64,000 nt of DNA from DUPU01 sp050952465 (GTDB lineage: Bacteria > Bacillota > Dehalobacteriia > Dehalobacteriales > Dehalobacteriaceae). The notes beneath the pieces are model-generated. The model saw nothing but the letters and a program-made list of their open reading frames with translations. It was not told the origin of the DNA and made no database searches. Positions 1-7,962 of this stretch are shown here, piece after piece (position 1 is the stretch's first letter; each line of letters opens with the position of its first letter). The position numbers and the translations under genes are program-made. Location of the stretch: positions 310,001-374,000 of the forward strand of contig JBMNKZ010000007.1 of assembly GCA_050952465.1 (NCBI GenBank). The letters run 5' to 3'.

Positions 1-803
1 TGTTGCCTCTGCAACATCGCGGCAGCAATTTCAGGCGCATAAGCTAAATGGGTAATCCTTGCTTCTAATATTTCTATTCCCGCATCGTCCATTTTTTCCT
101 GAATTTCGTTTTTTAATTTTTCTGCAACACCGTGACTACTGCCCCTAAGGGACATTTCGTTGTCATCACCGGATGAATCGTAAGGATATTCCCGCACAAT
201 ATTACGGAGGGCGGAATCACATTGAATGGAAAGATACTCCGTATAATTATCTACATTGAATACCGCCTTCGCCGTGTTCACCACCCGCCAAATCACAACA
301 ATGCCGATAATGATGGGGTTGCCCAACTTATCATTGATTTTTTGCTTATCATTGTTTAAAGTCATGGCTTTAAGAGATATCTTTTTGTTGGTGATGATAC
401 TGGTGCCAGGTGTTTTTTCTTTACCGCCAGCTGGGACGGCAGCTGTGGCTGCCGGGTTTACGGCACTGACAAAGGGGTTAACAAAATAAAAACCCTCTCC
501 TTTAAGTGTACCATAATATTTTCCAAAGAGGGTTAACACCAAAGCCTCTTGGGGTCTCAGTACTTTTAACCCGGCAAAGATAATGGGCCCGACTACCAGA
601 AAATATAATGCTCCAGTAATGATCCCGGCAATTCCCAGACCCACATTTATGCCGTTTGCGGCAAATCTAATTCCGGAAATACATACAAAAATTGCAAGCA
701 GCATCAGAATAATGTTAATTAAAAGAATCGGCATACCATTTTGGGCTTTAAGTATAATTTCCTGAACCTGTTTTTTTTCGTTTCTTTTAGTAGGTGCGGA
801 CAT
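1..803 (-). CDS. SPFH (band 7) domain membrane protein, partial
   Basis: The gene runs off the left edge; 267 codons are visible from an ATG preceded by GAGGAGATGG. The reading frame shows a charged N-terminus, two hydrophobic segments at about residues 25-48 and 52-75, then an SPFH-like domain from about residue 82 (PQEALVLTLFGKYYGT) continuing through IIGIVVIWRV and EILEARITHLAYAPEIAAAM, the hallmark C-terminal part of the domain. SPFH proteins form oligomeric membrane scaffolds of the flotillin/stomatin kind. No neighbour shares its direction closely. A perfect inverted repeat sits just upstream. The family call is firm; the specific role is unknown. Confidence 0.85.
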   Translation of the reverse strand, partial: MSAPTKRNEKKQVQEIILKAQNGMPILLINIILMLLAIFVCISGIRFAANGINVGLGIAGIITGALYFLVVGPIIFAGLKVLRPQEALVLTLFGKYYGTLKGEGFYFVNPFVSAVNPAATAAVPAGGKEKTPGTSIITNKKISLKAMTLNNDKQKINDKLGNPIIIGIVVIWRVVNTAKAVFNVDNYTEYLSIQCDSALRNIVREYPYDSSGDDNEMSLRGSSHGVAEKLKNEIQEKMDDAGIEILEARITHLAYAPEIAAAMLQRQ

Positions 804-823
804 TTGGAAACCATCTCCTCTTC

Positions 824-860
824 ATATGTTTATGATATTAATATGATATCATAAACATAT
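824..860. repeat. Perfect 15-bp inverted repeat upstream of the SPFH gene
   Basis: Arms at 824-838 (ATATGTTTATGATAT) and 846-860 are exact reverse complements separated by 7 bases, ending 21 bases upstream of the SPFH start codon. There is no T-tract on either side, so a terminator is unlikely. The size and position fit an operator for a dimeric repressor overlapping the promoter or leader, but no regulator gene is next to it. This is inference from symmetry only. Confidence 0.5.
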
Positions 861-964
861 CTTAGATCAGGATTGGGAGAATGTCAATTAGAAGTTAACT
901 TCATCGCATTTCCTGCTTTTTAATCATATATTCCACAAAAGACCAGGTTTCCTTTATGTCGAAA

Positions 965-2443
965 TCAAAAATTCACCGTCTTTGTTGCGATATTCTTGCT
1001 GAAGGTACGATCATGCTCGACAAATAGAATAGTCGGTTGGTACTGCAGAAGTAATTCCTCGATTTGGATCCGAGAGATTACATCTATATAGTTTAAAGGT
1101 TCATCCCAAATGTAGAGATGGGCCGGTTCTGAGAGGCTTTTGGCAATCAGCACTTTCTTCTTCTGGCCGCCGCTGAAATGAGAGATATCCTTTTCGAATT
1201 GAATCCGAGCAAACCCAAGCTTTCTTAAATTAGCTTTAAAAACGCTCTCATCAATCCCGTTTTCTTCCGCATAGTCAGTTAAATTACCCCGAAGGTGGGA
1301 TGTGTCCTGTGCAACATAGGATATTTTAAGCTGGCTTCCTTTCTGGAAAGTACCTGTATAATCTATCCTCTCACCTAAAATCAGTTTCAAAATGCTCGAT
1401 TTCCCGGAGCCGTTCTTACCAAGAAGGGCAATGCGGTCACCCTGCTCCACAGTAAAGCTAATATCCCGGCACACAATTTTTTCATCATAAAAAATTGAGA
1501 CATGATCCAGTTCAGCCAGACGGCTTTTATGATAAACAAGGGGGTTGATCTTCAGGCAATGGGATTCTTCAATATTTTTCAGAAGTTTTGACTTTTTATT
1601 AATAGCAGACCGCTGCCTGTTTTCCATTGACTTAGCGCGTTTCATCATTTTCGCGGCCTTATGGCCTACATAACCTCTATCAGGTTTAATTCCGGAATTT
1701 TTTGCACCTTTTTTTGATCGCTCCACTTCCTGTGACCAGCCGCCGGTGCGCTTCATTGAATCGGACAAATGCTCAATGTCTTTTTTCAGCTTTTCGTTTT
1801 CCGTAAGCTCAAAACTATCCTGTCTTTTTTTATTTTCCCACCAAGAGGAAAAATTGCCTTTTTGGATTTCGATATTGACCTTATTGATTGATAGAATATG
1901 GTCAATGCAGTTGTCAAGAAAGGCTCTGTCATGGGACACCAAAATAAAGCCCCTTTTGGTATTAAGATACTCACTGACAAGTTTCCTTGCCGCCATATCC
2001 AGGTGATTGGTGGGCTCATCAATTAAAAGAAAACTGTTTTCCTTAAGAAACAAAGCCGCAAGCAGCACTTTCGTTTGCTCCCCATGGGATAATGACTGAA
2101 AAGGGCGGTCTAACACATCCTTGGAAACTTCCAGCAGGGAAAGTTCCCGAAGAAATTCCCAGTGCACCAAGTTCGGCAAAATATCTTTTATGACATCGAT
2201 AGTATTCTTCTCCTTGTTTTCTACGGGGAAAGGGAAATATTCAAAGCTGACACTCGCGGAAATATTACCCCTGTATTCATATTTACCCATGAGCAGATTG
2301 AGAAATGTGGTCTTGCCTCTCCCGTTTCTCCCCGTAAAGCCCAATTTCCAATCAGTATCTATTTGGAAACTCACGTTTTCAAAGATGTTATCATAACTAC
2401 CCTCATAAGCAAAGGTAAGGTTTGCGACATTTATTAACGACAT
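965..2443 (-). CDS. ABC-F ribosomal protection ATPase, Lsa/CplR-like
   Basis: The protein has 492 residues with two ATP-binding cassettes and no membrane segments. Cassette 1 has Walker A GRNGRGKTT and signature LSHGEQ; cassette 2 has GKNGSGKSS and signature FSGGQKKKVLIAKSL, followed by a degenerate Walker B DEPLNYIDV. The linker between them is rich in Lys and Arg. This layout and the second signature closely resemble Lsa-type ABC-F proteins, which displace lincosamides, pleuromutilins and streptogramin A from the ribosome. The start follows an AGGAGG site. The leader carries an attenuator (see entries upstream), which supports drug-inducible expression. Which drugs it protects against cannot be read from sequence. 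Confidence 0.87.
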   Translation of the reverse strand: MSLINVANLTFAYEGSYDNIFENVSFQIDTDWKLGFTGRNGRGKTTFLNLLMGKYEYRGNISASVSFEYFPFPVENKEKNTIDVIKDILPNLVHWEFLRELSLLEVSKDVLDRPFQSLSHGEQTKVLLAALFLKENSFLLIDEPTNHLDMAARKLVSEYLNTKRGFILVSHDRAFLDNCIDHILSINKVNIEIQKGNFSSWWENKKRQDSFELTENEKLKKDIEHLSDSMKRTGGWSQEVERSKKGAKNSGIKPDRGYVGHKAAKMMKRAKSMENRQRSAINKKSKLLKNIEESHCLKINPLVYHKSRLAELDHVSIFYDEKIVCRDISFTVEQGDRIALLGKNGSGKSSILKLILGERIDYTGTFQKGSQLKISYVAQDTSHLRGNLTDYAEENGIDESVFKANLRKLGFARIQFEKDISHFSGGQKKKVLIAKSLSEPAHLYIWDEPLNYIDVISRIQIEELLLQYQPTILFVEHDRTFSKNIATKTVNF

Positions 2444-2460
2444 ATGGTAATCCTCCTGTG

Positions 2461-2501
2461 CAAAAAATTTTGAGCTGCAAGAAAGTTAATTCCTGCAGCT
2501 C
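2461..2501 (-). terminator. Attenuator terminator in the ABC-F leader
   Basis: In the minus-strand RNA the hairpin GAGCTGCAGGAA / TTTCTTGCAGCTC gives about 12 base pairs (one G-U) around a short loop and is followed by AAAATTTTTTG. It lies between the promoter and the start codon, so it must be read through for the gene to be expressed. Confidence 0.82.
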
Positions 2502-2577
2502 GCATAATACACAGTAAAACCAGACCTATAAAGGGTGTGGTTTAAATTTGAATGTACTATTTGAGTGAAAAGAATCG

Positions 2578-2676
2578 TAACTTTCTTGCATAAGCATAAC
2601 AAAAGCACAACAAAACAGACGGTTTTCCCCGTTTTCCGACATTTTCAATTATGCTTAATATCATTAGCAAGAAAAA
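2578..2676 (-). promoter_or_regulatory. Antiterminator and anti-antiterminator strands of the ABC-F leader
   Basis: The RNA strand complementary to 2578-2590 (TGCAAGAAAGTTA) pairs perfectly over 13 bases with 2476-2488, which is the 3' arm of the terminator. That pairing would open the terminator. The same strand can instead pair with upstream segments: 2592-2599 with 2649-2656 (8 bp), and the GCAAGAAA part of 2583-2590 with 2667-2674 (8 bp). The last segment lies inside the leader peptide frame, so a ribosome held there would free the antiterminator. Pairings are seen; the mechanism is inferred. Confidence 0.75.
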
Positions 2677-2684
2677 TTACGCAT
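2664..2684 (-). CDS. Six-codon leader peptide MRNFSC of the ABC-F gene
   Basis: An ATG preceded by the purine-rich GGGAGATGGAAGG opens a frame of six codons (MRNFSC) ending in TAA. The last codons contain the RNA strand that can sequester the antiterminator. Short leader peptides with this layout are established for antibiotic-inducible erm, vmlR and related genes. The peptide itself is not one I recognise. Confidence 0.65.
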   Translation of the reverse strand: MRNFSC

Positions 2685-2716
2685 CCTTCCATCTCCCATC
2701 GTTAATTGTTATTTTT

Positions 2717-2745
2717 ATTTTACTATAATACTCCAAAAAATACAA
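2717..2745 (-). promoter_or_regulatory. Sigma-A promoter of the ABC-F gene
   Basis: On the minus strand TTGTAT and TAAAAT are separated by exactly 17 bases. The predicted start near 2709 would give a leader of roughly 265 bases including the leader peptide and attenuator. Confidence 0.6.
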
Positions 2746-2883
2746 ACATGGCTGGCAAGAAGGTGGCCAGGGGATATTTCGTCTGCCATGGTAACAATAT
2801 TAACCTTGAATAATCCTCTTGTTGGTGTAAAATGAATATATCTCTGAAAATTCTAATCTAATTTCAAAGAAAAAATCAAAGGT

Positions 2884-3435
2884 GTGAACTACATTACTAA
2901 AATGCTATTAGCAAAACTTGATAAGTATAAAATTGGTCTAAGAACAATAAAAACTACTTTGGCCGTATTCTTTTGCCTTGCCGTGCAGCTAATTTTTTCA
3001 GTAGACCAAATGCATATTTTTTATGCTGCCATAGCAGCAATAGTATGTATGCGGGAAACAGCAAAGGAATCCCTCCTTATTGGCGTACACCGCTTCATCG
3101 GCACCTTAATTGGAGGGATAATAGGCTTTATACTAATTAATATCATTACTTACATTCCATATTATCATGATGGAATGTATCTGATCATTTTACCGCTTTT
3201 TATTATGCTTGGCATTTCGATTTGTGTCTGGTTAAAAAAAAGAAACGCAGTAATTATTTGCTGCGTTGTTGTGCTTGGTATTGCCTTAGACCCTAACTTG
3301 AACATGGATAATACCTTGTGGTACATTATTTTAAGAATTTTTTATACAACGATTGGAATAATAATTACGACCCTTCTTAACAACTACTTCTTCCCCAACA
3401 TCGAAGAAGAAACATTCGAGGATTTGAAAGTATAA
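2884..3435 (+). CDS. FUSC / aromatic acid exporter family membrane protein
   Basis: The product has 183 residues, with a short basic N-terminus (KYKIGLRTIKTTLAVFF) followed by about five hydrophobic segments. The motif HRFIGTLIGGIIGF and the C-terminal RIFYTTIGIIITTLLNNYFFPN match the N-terminal membrane half of FUSC/ArAE-type proteins (YqjA and YgaE-like in Firmicutes). The usual soluble C-terminal half is absent, which is common for the short versions. Start is GTG after AAAGG, a weak site; an in-frame ATG eighteen bases later is possible. Substrate is unknown. Confidence 0.7.
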   Translation: MNYITKMLLAKLDKYKIGLRTIKTTLAVFFCLAVQLIFSVDQMHIFYAAIAAIVCMRETAKESLLIGVHRFIGTLIGGIIGFILINIITYIPYYHDGMYLIILPLFIMLGISICVWLKKRNAVIICCVVVLGIALDPNLNMDNTLWYIILRIFYTTIGIIITTLLNNYFFPNIEEETFEDLKV

Positions 3436-3493
3436 TATACCATCCTTGCTGAAATATCATATTATCCTGTGTGCTAAATATATGGATCAATTA

Positions 3494-3522
3494 TTGTGAG
3501 GTTAACCTTTGAATGCTATAAT
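3494..3522 (+). promoter_or_regulatory. Sigma-A promoter of the GMP synthetase-like gene
   Basis: TTGTGA and a perfect TATAAT are 17 bases apart. The promoter lies within the longest possible frame of the downstream gene, which shows that translation starts later, at 3577. Confidence 0.65.
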
Positions 3523-3576
3523 CGTATAATGATAAATTTGATAATGAAACTTTTTACTAAGTTTTCGCAGGAGGAC

Positions 3577-4887
3577 ATGATGAAACAAGATATGATTGTC
3601 ATTTTGGATTTGGGCAGTAATGAAAACGCCGCTATTGCCAGAGCGATTCGTAACCTAGGTGTATATAGTGAAATTCATCCCCATGATATTTTACCCAATG
3701 AGCTTCGAAAATTACCAAACATTAAGGGTATCATCATCAATGGGGGCAAAAACAACATTGTCGACGGGATAAAAATCGACGTGAATCCCAATATATATGA
3801 AGCCGGTTATCCCATGCTGGCTGTTTCCCATGAGCTGGCCCAGTGTGAAAACAAAATTGCTAATTGGCCGGTAAAGGATGAGGAAATTAAAGAAATTTTA
3901 AAATCCTTTATTTTTGACACCTGTCAAGCCGAAGCAAACTGGAATATGAAAAATTTCATATCAGACCAAGTGGAACTAATCCGGAAACAGGTGGGGGATA
4001 AAAAAGTTTTACTGGCTTTATCCGGAGGTGTAGACAGCTCCGTGGTGGCAGCATTACTGATTAAAGCCATCGGGAAACAGCTGATCTCTGTGCATGTCAA
4101 TCATGGCCTGATGCGTAAAGGCGAATCAGAAGCAGTTATTGATGTATTTAAAAACCAGATGGAGGCAAACCTCATCTATGTCGATGCCAGTGAACGTTTC
4201 CTAAAAAAGCTGGAAAATGTCTCCGACCCGGAGGAAAAGAGAAAAATTATTGGTACGGAGTTTATCCGAGTCTTTGAAGAAGAAGCCCGAAAACTGGAAG
4301 GCATAGATTACCTCGCCCAGGGAACCATTTATCCGGATATCGTGGAAAGCGGCACCAAGACAGCCAAGGTTGTAAAATCCCATCATAACGTAGGCGGTTT
4401 GCCTGATGATCTACAATTTTCCCTGGTCGAACCCCTTTACCATCTCTTTAAGGACGAGGTGCGTGCCTGCGGCATAGAGCTGGGCCTTCCGGAAGCAATG
4501 GTTTACCGGCAGCCCTTTCCCGGGCCAGGACTTGGCGTCCGCTGCCTTGGTGCCATCACCAAGGAGCGTTTGGAAGCAGTAAGAGAGTCCGACGCGATTT
4601 TACAAGAAGAGTTTGAGCTGGCCGGCTTGGACAAAAAAGTATGGCAGTATTTTACCGTTGTCCCTGATTTTAAATCCGTCGGAGTAAAAAACGGTGCCAG
4701 AAGTTTTGAATACCCGGTAATTATTCGCGCCATCAACACCATTGATGCCATGACAGCAAGCATCGAGCAAATTGATTGGCCGGTGCTCATAAAAATCACA
4801 GATCGCATTTTAAAAGAAGTCCCCCATGTCAACCGGGTTTGCTATGACCTAAGTCCCAAGCCTTCTGCCACTATTGAGTGGGAATAA
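3577..4887 (+). CDS. guaA: GMP synthetase with a degenerate, shortened glutaminase domain
   Basis: The start is the ATG behind AGGAGG, giving 436 residues against about 510 for normal GuaA. The ATP-pyrophosphatase part is intact: SGGVDSS at 149-155, the GTIYPDIVE and PFPGPGLGVRCLG motifs, and the C-terminal SPKPSATIEWE. The N-terminal amidotransferase domain is only about 120 residues. Its nucleophile-elbow region reads PMLAVSHELA, with Ser84 where the catalytic Cys belongs, and the HPE segment with the His and Glu is missing. It should therefore convert XMP to GMP with free ammonia, or with ammonia from another protein. It may alternatively have a new role. Confidence 0.85.
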   Translation: MMKQDMIVILDLGSNENAAIARAIRNLGVYSEIHPHDILPNELRKLPNIKGIIINGGKNNIVDGIKIDVNPNIYEAGYPMLAVSHELAQCENKIANWPVKDEEIKEILKSFIFDTCQAEANWNMKNFISDQVELIRKQVGDKKVLLALSGGVDSSVVAALLIKAIGKQLISVHVNHGLMRKGESEAVIDVFKNQMEANLIYVDASERFLKKLENVSDPEEKRKIIGTEFIRVFEEEARKLEGIDYLAQGTIYPDIVESGTKTAKVVKSHHNVGGLPDDLQFSLVEPLYHLFKDEVRACGIELGLPEAMVYRQPFPGPGLGVRCLGAITKERLEAVRESDAILQEEFELAGLDKKVWQYFTVVPDFKSVGVKNGARSFEYPVIIRAINTIDAMTASIEQIDWPVLIKITDRILKEVPHVNRVCYDLSPKPSATIEWE

Positions 4888-4910
4888 AAGGGCCACCCGT
4901 TTCTTTGGCA

Positions 4911-4942
4911 TTTAAAAACAGGGCTGCATAATATGCAGCCCT
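4911..4942 (-). terminator. Terminator of the LysM-GH18 gene
   Basis: A 9-bp perfect stem (AGGGCTGCA/TGCAGCCCT, loop of five) is followed on the minus strand by TGTTTTTAAA, so it terminates the gene ending at 5025. The plus side lacks a T-tract, but the hairpin may also slow guaA transcripts. Confidence 0.7.
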
Positions 4943-5024
4943 ACGTTATCTACCTGCCTTTATTAAGAGATATTAGAAGGGACATATACCTTCCCTCACG
5001 CTAAATGTGTAAAAATTCTTCACT

Positions 5025-6485
5025 CTATTGATAATGTTCAACTACTCTCCAAATCGCCGGGTCTTCATCACCAAGTTTCCAGGATGCAAACCCTCCTAAA
5101 CCATATTGGACTGCTGTTTCTAACTTAAGGCCAAAACTCTCGGCATTTTCAAACCATACTTGATGGGCAACGCCGTTAGCTGTGTAATTTAGGAAAGGTG
5201 AGGCACTTTCTGTGTCAAACTGTATCTCGGCCTGATATCTCTCGGCTAAAGATACTATCTCCGGATATGTAACAAGCCTGCCCGGTTGACCAATGGGCCA
5301 ATCATATCCATAGACCGGAGCTGCCATTTTTATTTTTTCGGCGGGTATCTCTGAAACTGCGTAGTCCAATACCCTTTTAACCCACGGAAGAGAAGCAATC
5401 GGCCCGGGATCGGGGAACAACATATAATGTTCGTCCTGGGTCAACACAATTACTTGATCCGACACTTCTCCCAAGGCACGATAGTCATATACCCCGTTTA
5501 ACCTGTTGGTTGGGTTATCCCTTTCTTTAGCCAGGACATCAATGGTTACCACATATCCTTCGGGATTAAGGCGCTGATACAAGCTACTCATAAACTGGGT
5601 CAAGTGCCCCCGATTTTCCGGGGAAATAAACTCAAAATCTATGTTGACTCCATTTAAGCCTTTTTCGTTTACCAAATTAACAATATTGTCAACCAATCTC
5701 TCCCGGAGTATGGAATCTGATAATACAGTATCAATTAATTCCGTATCAAATTTAACCCCGGTAAAATTATGGATTAAGCCATAAATAAATAAATTGTTTC
5801 TCTTAGCGAAATCCAGAACCTCTTGTCCGGTTCCGTTTATAATCTCACCCGTAGGGGTTATTTGGTACCAAAAGGGAACAAGAGCCGAAATTGATTGGTG
5901 ATGTCTCTGCAGGTCGTTCCAAGCAGCAGGGGAATCAACATAAAACCAAAGGCTTTCCAAAAACGGGGGTTCCGGCCCGGGCTCAGGTCCGGGAGGGGCC
6001 GCCGGAACTAAGATCACGGTTCCCGGATAAATAAGGTTAGGATTTGCGATGTTATTTAGGCTGACCAAAGTGCTTACCGTTGTATTAAATCTTTGGGCGA
6101 TTAAATAAAGAGTATCCCCTGGTTGTACTCTGTAACTTATCGTACCTGCCCGGGGTATAATTAATACCTGACCCGGACTAATCACATTAGGATTAGAAAT
6201 ATTATTTAAGGCTGCTAAAGCATCCACGGTAGTACCAAACCGCTGAGCAATTTTAAAGAGAGTATCACCCCTTTGTACAGTGTAGGTATTGGCACCGTTG
6301 GGAGAACGGGAACATTGGGGAAAAGGGCACAACTTAGCGGACTTCGGAATCATGATAATTTGGTTTGGACAGATTAAGTCTGGATTATCCATACCATTAA
6401 TCTTCAAAATTTCCTCCCCGGTGATACCATAAAGGGAGGCAATTGTCATTAATGTGTCACCGGGCTTTACCAGATAAAATTTCAT
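5025..6485 (-). CDS. Spore-type hydrolase: three LysM plus GH18 domain (YaaH/SleL-like)
   Basis: The 486-residue product has three LysM repeats at about 2-46, 67-112 and 116-160, then a Pro-rich linker (PPGPEPGPEPP) and a glycoside hydrolase family 18 domain. The GH18 active-site strand reads LNGVNIDFEF, with the catalytic Glu at its end; the distal part (FGLKLETAVQYGLGGFASWKLGDED) is typical of the family. Homologues such as B. subtilis YaaH act on cortex peptidoglycan during spore germination. There is no classical signal peptide, as expected for proteins built into the spore from the mother cell. Start follows AGGAGGAG. It is monocistronic. Confidence 0.88.
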   Translation of the reverse strand: MKFYLVKPGDTLMTIASLYGITGEEILKINGMDNPDLICPNQIIMIPKSAKLCPFPQCSRSPNGANTYTVQRGDTLFKIAQRFGTTVDALAALNNISNPNVISPGQVLIIPRAGTISYRVQPGDTLYLIAQRFNTTVSTLVSLNNIANPNLIYPGTVILVPAAPPGPEPGPEPPFLESLWFYVDSPAAWNDLQRHHQSISALVPFWYQITPTGEIINGTGQEVLDFAKRNNLFIYGLIHNFTGVKFDTELIDTVLSDSILRERLVDNIVNLVNEKGLNGVNIDFEFISPENRGHLTQFMSSLYQRLNPEGYVVTIDVLAKERDNPTNRLNGVYDYRALGEVSDQVIVLTQDEHYMLFPDPGPIASLPWVKRVLDYAVSEIPAEKIKMAAPVYGYDWPIGQPGRLVTYPEIVSLAERYQAEIQFDTESASPFLNYTANGVAHQVWFENAESFGLKLETAVQYGLGGFASWKLGDEDPAIWRVVEHYQ

Positions 6486-6602
6486 GATATTAATCTGACT
6501 CCTCCTTTCTTGATTTTTAATAAAAACTCATTAACAATGTAGGCTGTTTCTTTGTATGTTTATGTTAAACCTATCTTAATGTTTCCAAAGTGCCTTGTAC
6601 CC

Positions 6603-6644
6603 ATTAAAAAAGCTAAGCACTCTGTTTAAACAGAATACTTAGCT
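6603..6644 (-). terminator. Terminator of the nitroreductase gene
   Basis: AGCTAAG/CTTAGCT arms enclose the palindrome TCTGTTTAAACAGA, giving a long hairpin at 6611-6644. On the minus strand it is followed by AGCTTTTTTAATGG. Confidence 0.75.
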
Positions 6645-6677
6645 CATAAAAACCTGCCCCAGTCCCTTTTCTGTCCC

Positions 6678-7211
6678 TTAGATTCGGTTAACTGTCATTT
6701 TTTCACGTGGTTCTCTTGGTTCCAATGGCTTTTTCGGGTAGCCCACCGCAACTGCAGATAAAATTTCATAACCTTCCGGAATCGAAAGAAGTTTCAACGT
6801 TTCGGGATCCTGACGAAGCAATCTCAGGCAGCCCCAGATATAAGTACTTCCCAGCCCCTCATTTGTTGCCGCGAGTAAAATATTTTCAATGATGCAAGCT
6901 GCATTTGAATATTCAATATGATCCTCTGATAAATCTGTTGCCGAGACAAATATCACAGTCGGTGCCCCATAAAATGAATCAATGGGCTGACCGGTTTTAC
7001 GCGAAATAACCTGACAAGTATGGCGTAACTTTTCCATGACTTCTGGTTTCTGAACAACTGTAAGATGTGTCGTCTGATCGTCTCCACCCGCTAAAGGAGC
7101 TGTTTGCGCGGCAAGTAGAATCTGCTGTAACTGGCTTTCTGATATTTGTTCGGGCAAATAACTGCGAGTTGTTTTTCTTAAGGTGAGAACATCTTTGAAA
7201 TCCATCATCAT
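6678..7211 (-). CDS. Nitroreductase-family FMN oxidoreductase
   Basis: The 177-residue protein begins with the family's characteristic RKTTRSY (basic residues that contact the FMN phosphate) and has a second typical block, AACIIENILLAATNEGLGSTYIWG, split by the usual loop. A short length of about 180 residues is normal for the small clade found in Clostridia. Such enzymes reduce nitro compounds, quinones or flavins with NAD(P)H; the substrate is not predictable. Start follows TAGGAGGT, with three successive Met codons. No operon partners are seen. Confidence 0.82.
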   Translation of the reverse strand: MMMDFKDVLTLRKTTRSYLPEQISESQLQQILLAAQTAPLAGGDDQTTHLTVVQKPEVMEKLRHTCQVISRKTGQPIDSFYGAPTVIFVSATDLSEDHIEYSNAACIIENILLAATNEGLGSTYIWGCLRLLRQDPETLKLLSIPEGYEILSAVAVGYPKKPLEPREPREKMTVNRI

Positions 7212-7472
7212 ACCTCCTAAGATTTACAAGAGATTTACCTTTTAACAAATCTTCTACCTTGATATTCCATTTTCCTGCAAGTTTTATAAAGAAAAAATCG
7301 AAACACGAAGAACATATTTTGATTTCTAGGGATTTACTTATCTTGAAAAATAACCTATAATTAAAATAGATCCCATTTGGGATCTTCTTTACCAACTTAA
7401 TAATTATTTACGGCGGCTATCTTTCTGAAGATAGTCGCTCTATATTAATATCGAAAGGAAAGGTAATAGTTA

Positions 7473-7889
7473 ATGATTAGAACAATCAATATTACATCTA
7501 AAGACCGTGAACGTCTTTTGAAGCTGATTGACAAAGAAAGAGAATTTGGTAAAGGTAGAAATAAAGATCATTTAAAGGTTCTGGAACAAGAACTAAATCG
7601 GGCAAATATTGTATCCTCAGAAAGTATACCTGGGGATTCTATCACAATGAATTCCAAAGTTTTATTGAAGGACTTAAGCTCTGGAGAAGAAATAATCTAT
7701 ACATTAGTCTATCCCGAAGATGTTGATTTAGCTGATAACAAAATTTCTGTGCTCGCCCCTATCGGTACGGCGATACTAGGGTTCCGTGAAAATGATGTAA
7801 TCGACTGGAAGATTCCCGCAGGAATTATAAAACTAAAGGTAGAAAAAATCTTATACCAACCTGAGGCAGCCGGACAATATGACTTATAG
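7473..7889 (+). CDS. GreA/GreB-family (Rnk-like) RNA polymerase-associated protein
   Basis: The 138-residue product has a short N-terminal helical part and a GreA/GreB C-terminal FKBP-like domain: GDSITMNSKVLLKDLSSG, then ISVLAPIGTAILGF and VIDWKIPAGIIKLKVEKI. The long coiled coil of true Gre factors is missing, so the protein matches Rnk-type regulators that bind RNA polymerase without cleaving RNA. Start follows GAAAGGAAAGG. It is monocistronic with its own terminator. Confidence 0.82.
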   Translation: MIRTINITSKDRERLLKLIDKEREFGKGRNKDHLKVLEQELNRANIVSSESIPGDSITMNSKVLLKDLSSGEEIIYTLVYPEDVDLADNKISVLAPIGTAILGFRENDVIDWKIPAGIIKLKVEKILYQPEAAGQYDL

Positions 7890-7925
7890 TGGCATAGCGG
7901 ATGAATACTTTGATTTAACTACATA

Positions 7926-7956
7926 AGAGGATACCAACGGAGGTGTCCTCTTTTTA
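7926..7956 (+). terminator. Terminator of the Rnk-like gene
   Basis: AGAGGATACC pairs with GGTGTCCTCT (one G-U) around a six-base loop, followed by TTTTT. The last plus-strand gene before it ends at 7889. Confidence 0.82.
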
Positions 7957-7962
7957 TATAAT

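Noticed and set aside
256..765. Plus-strand frames at the left edge
   Set aside because: They are antisense to the partial SPFH gene, which has the better protein match and ribosome site.
3496..3576. N-terminal extension of the GMP synthetase-like gene
   Set aside because: The promoter lies inside this stretch and the strong ribosome site is in front of 3577.
3436..3576. Purine riboswitch before the GMP synthetase-like gene
   Set aside because: The conserved TATAA and loop blocks of the purine aptamer are not present.
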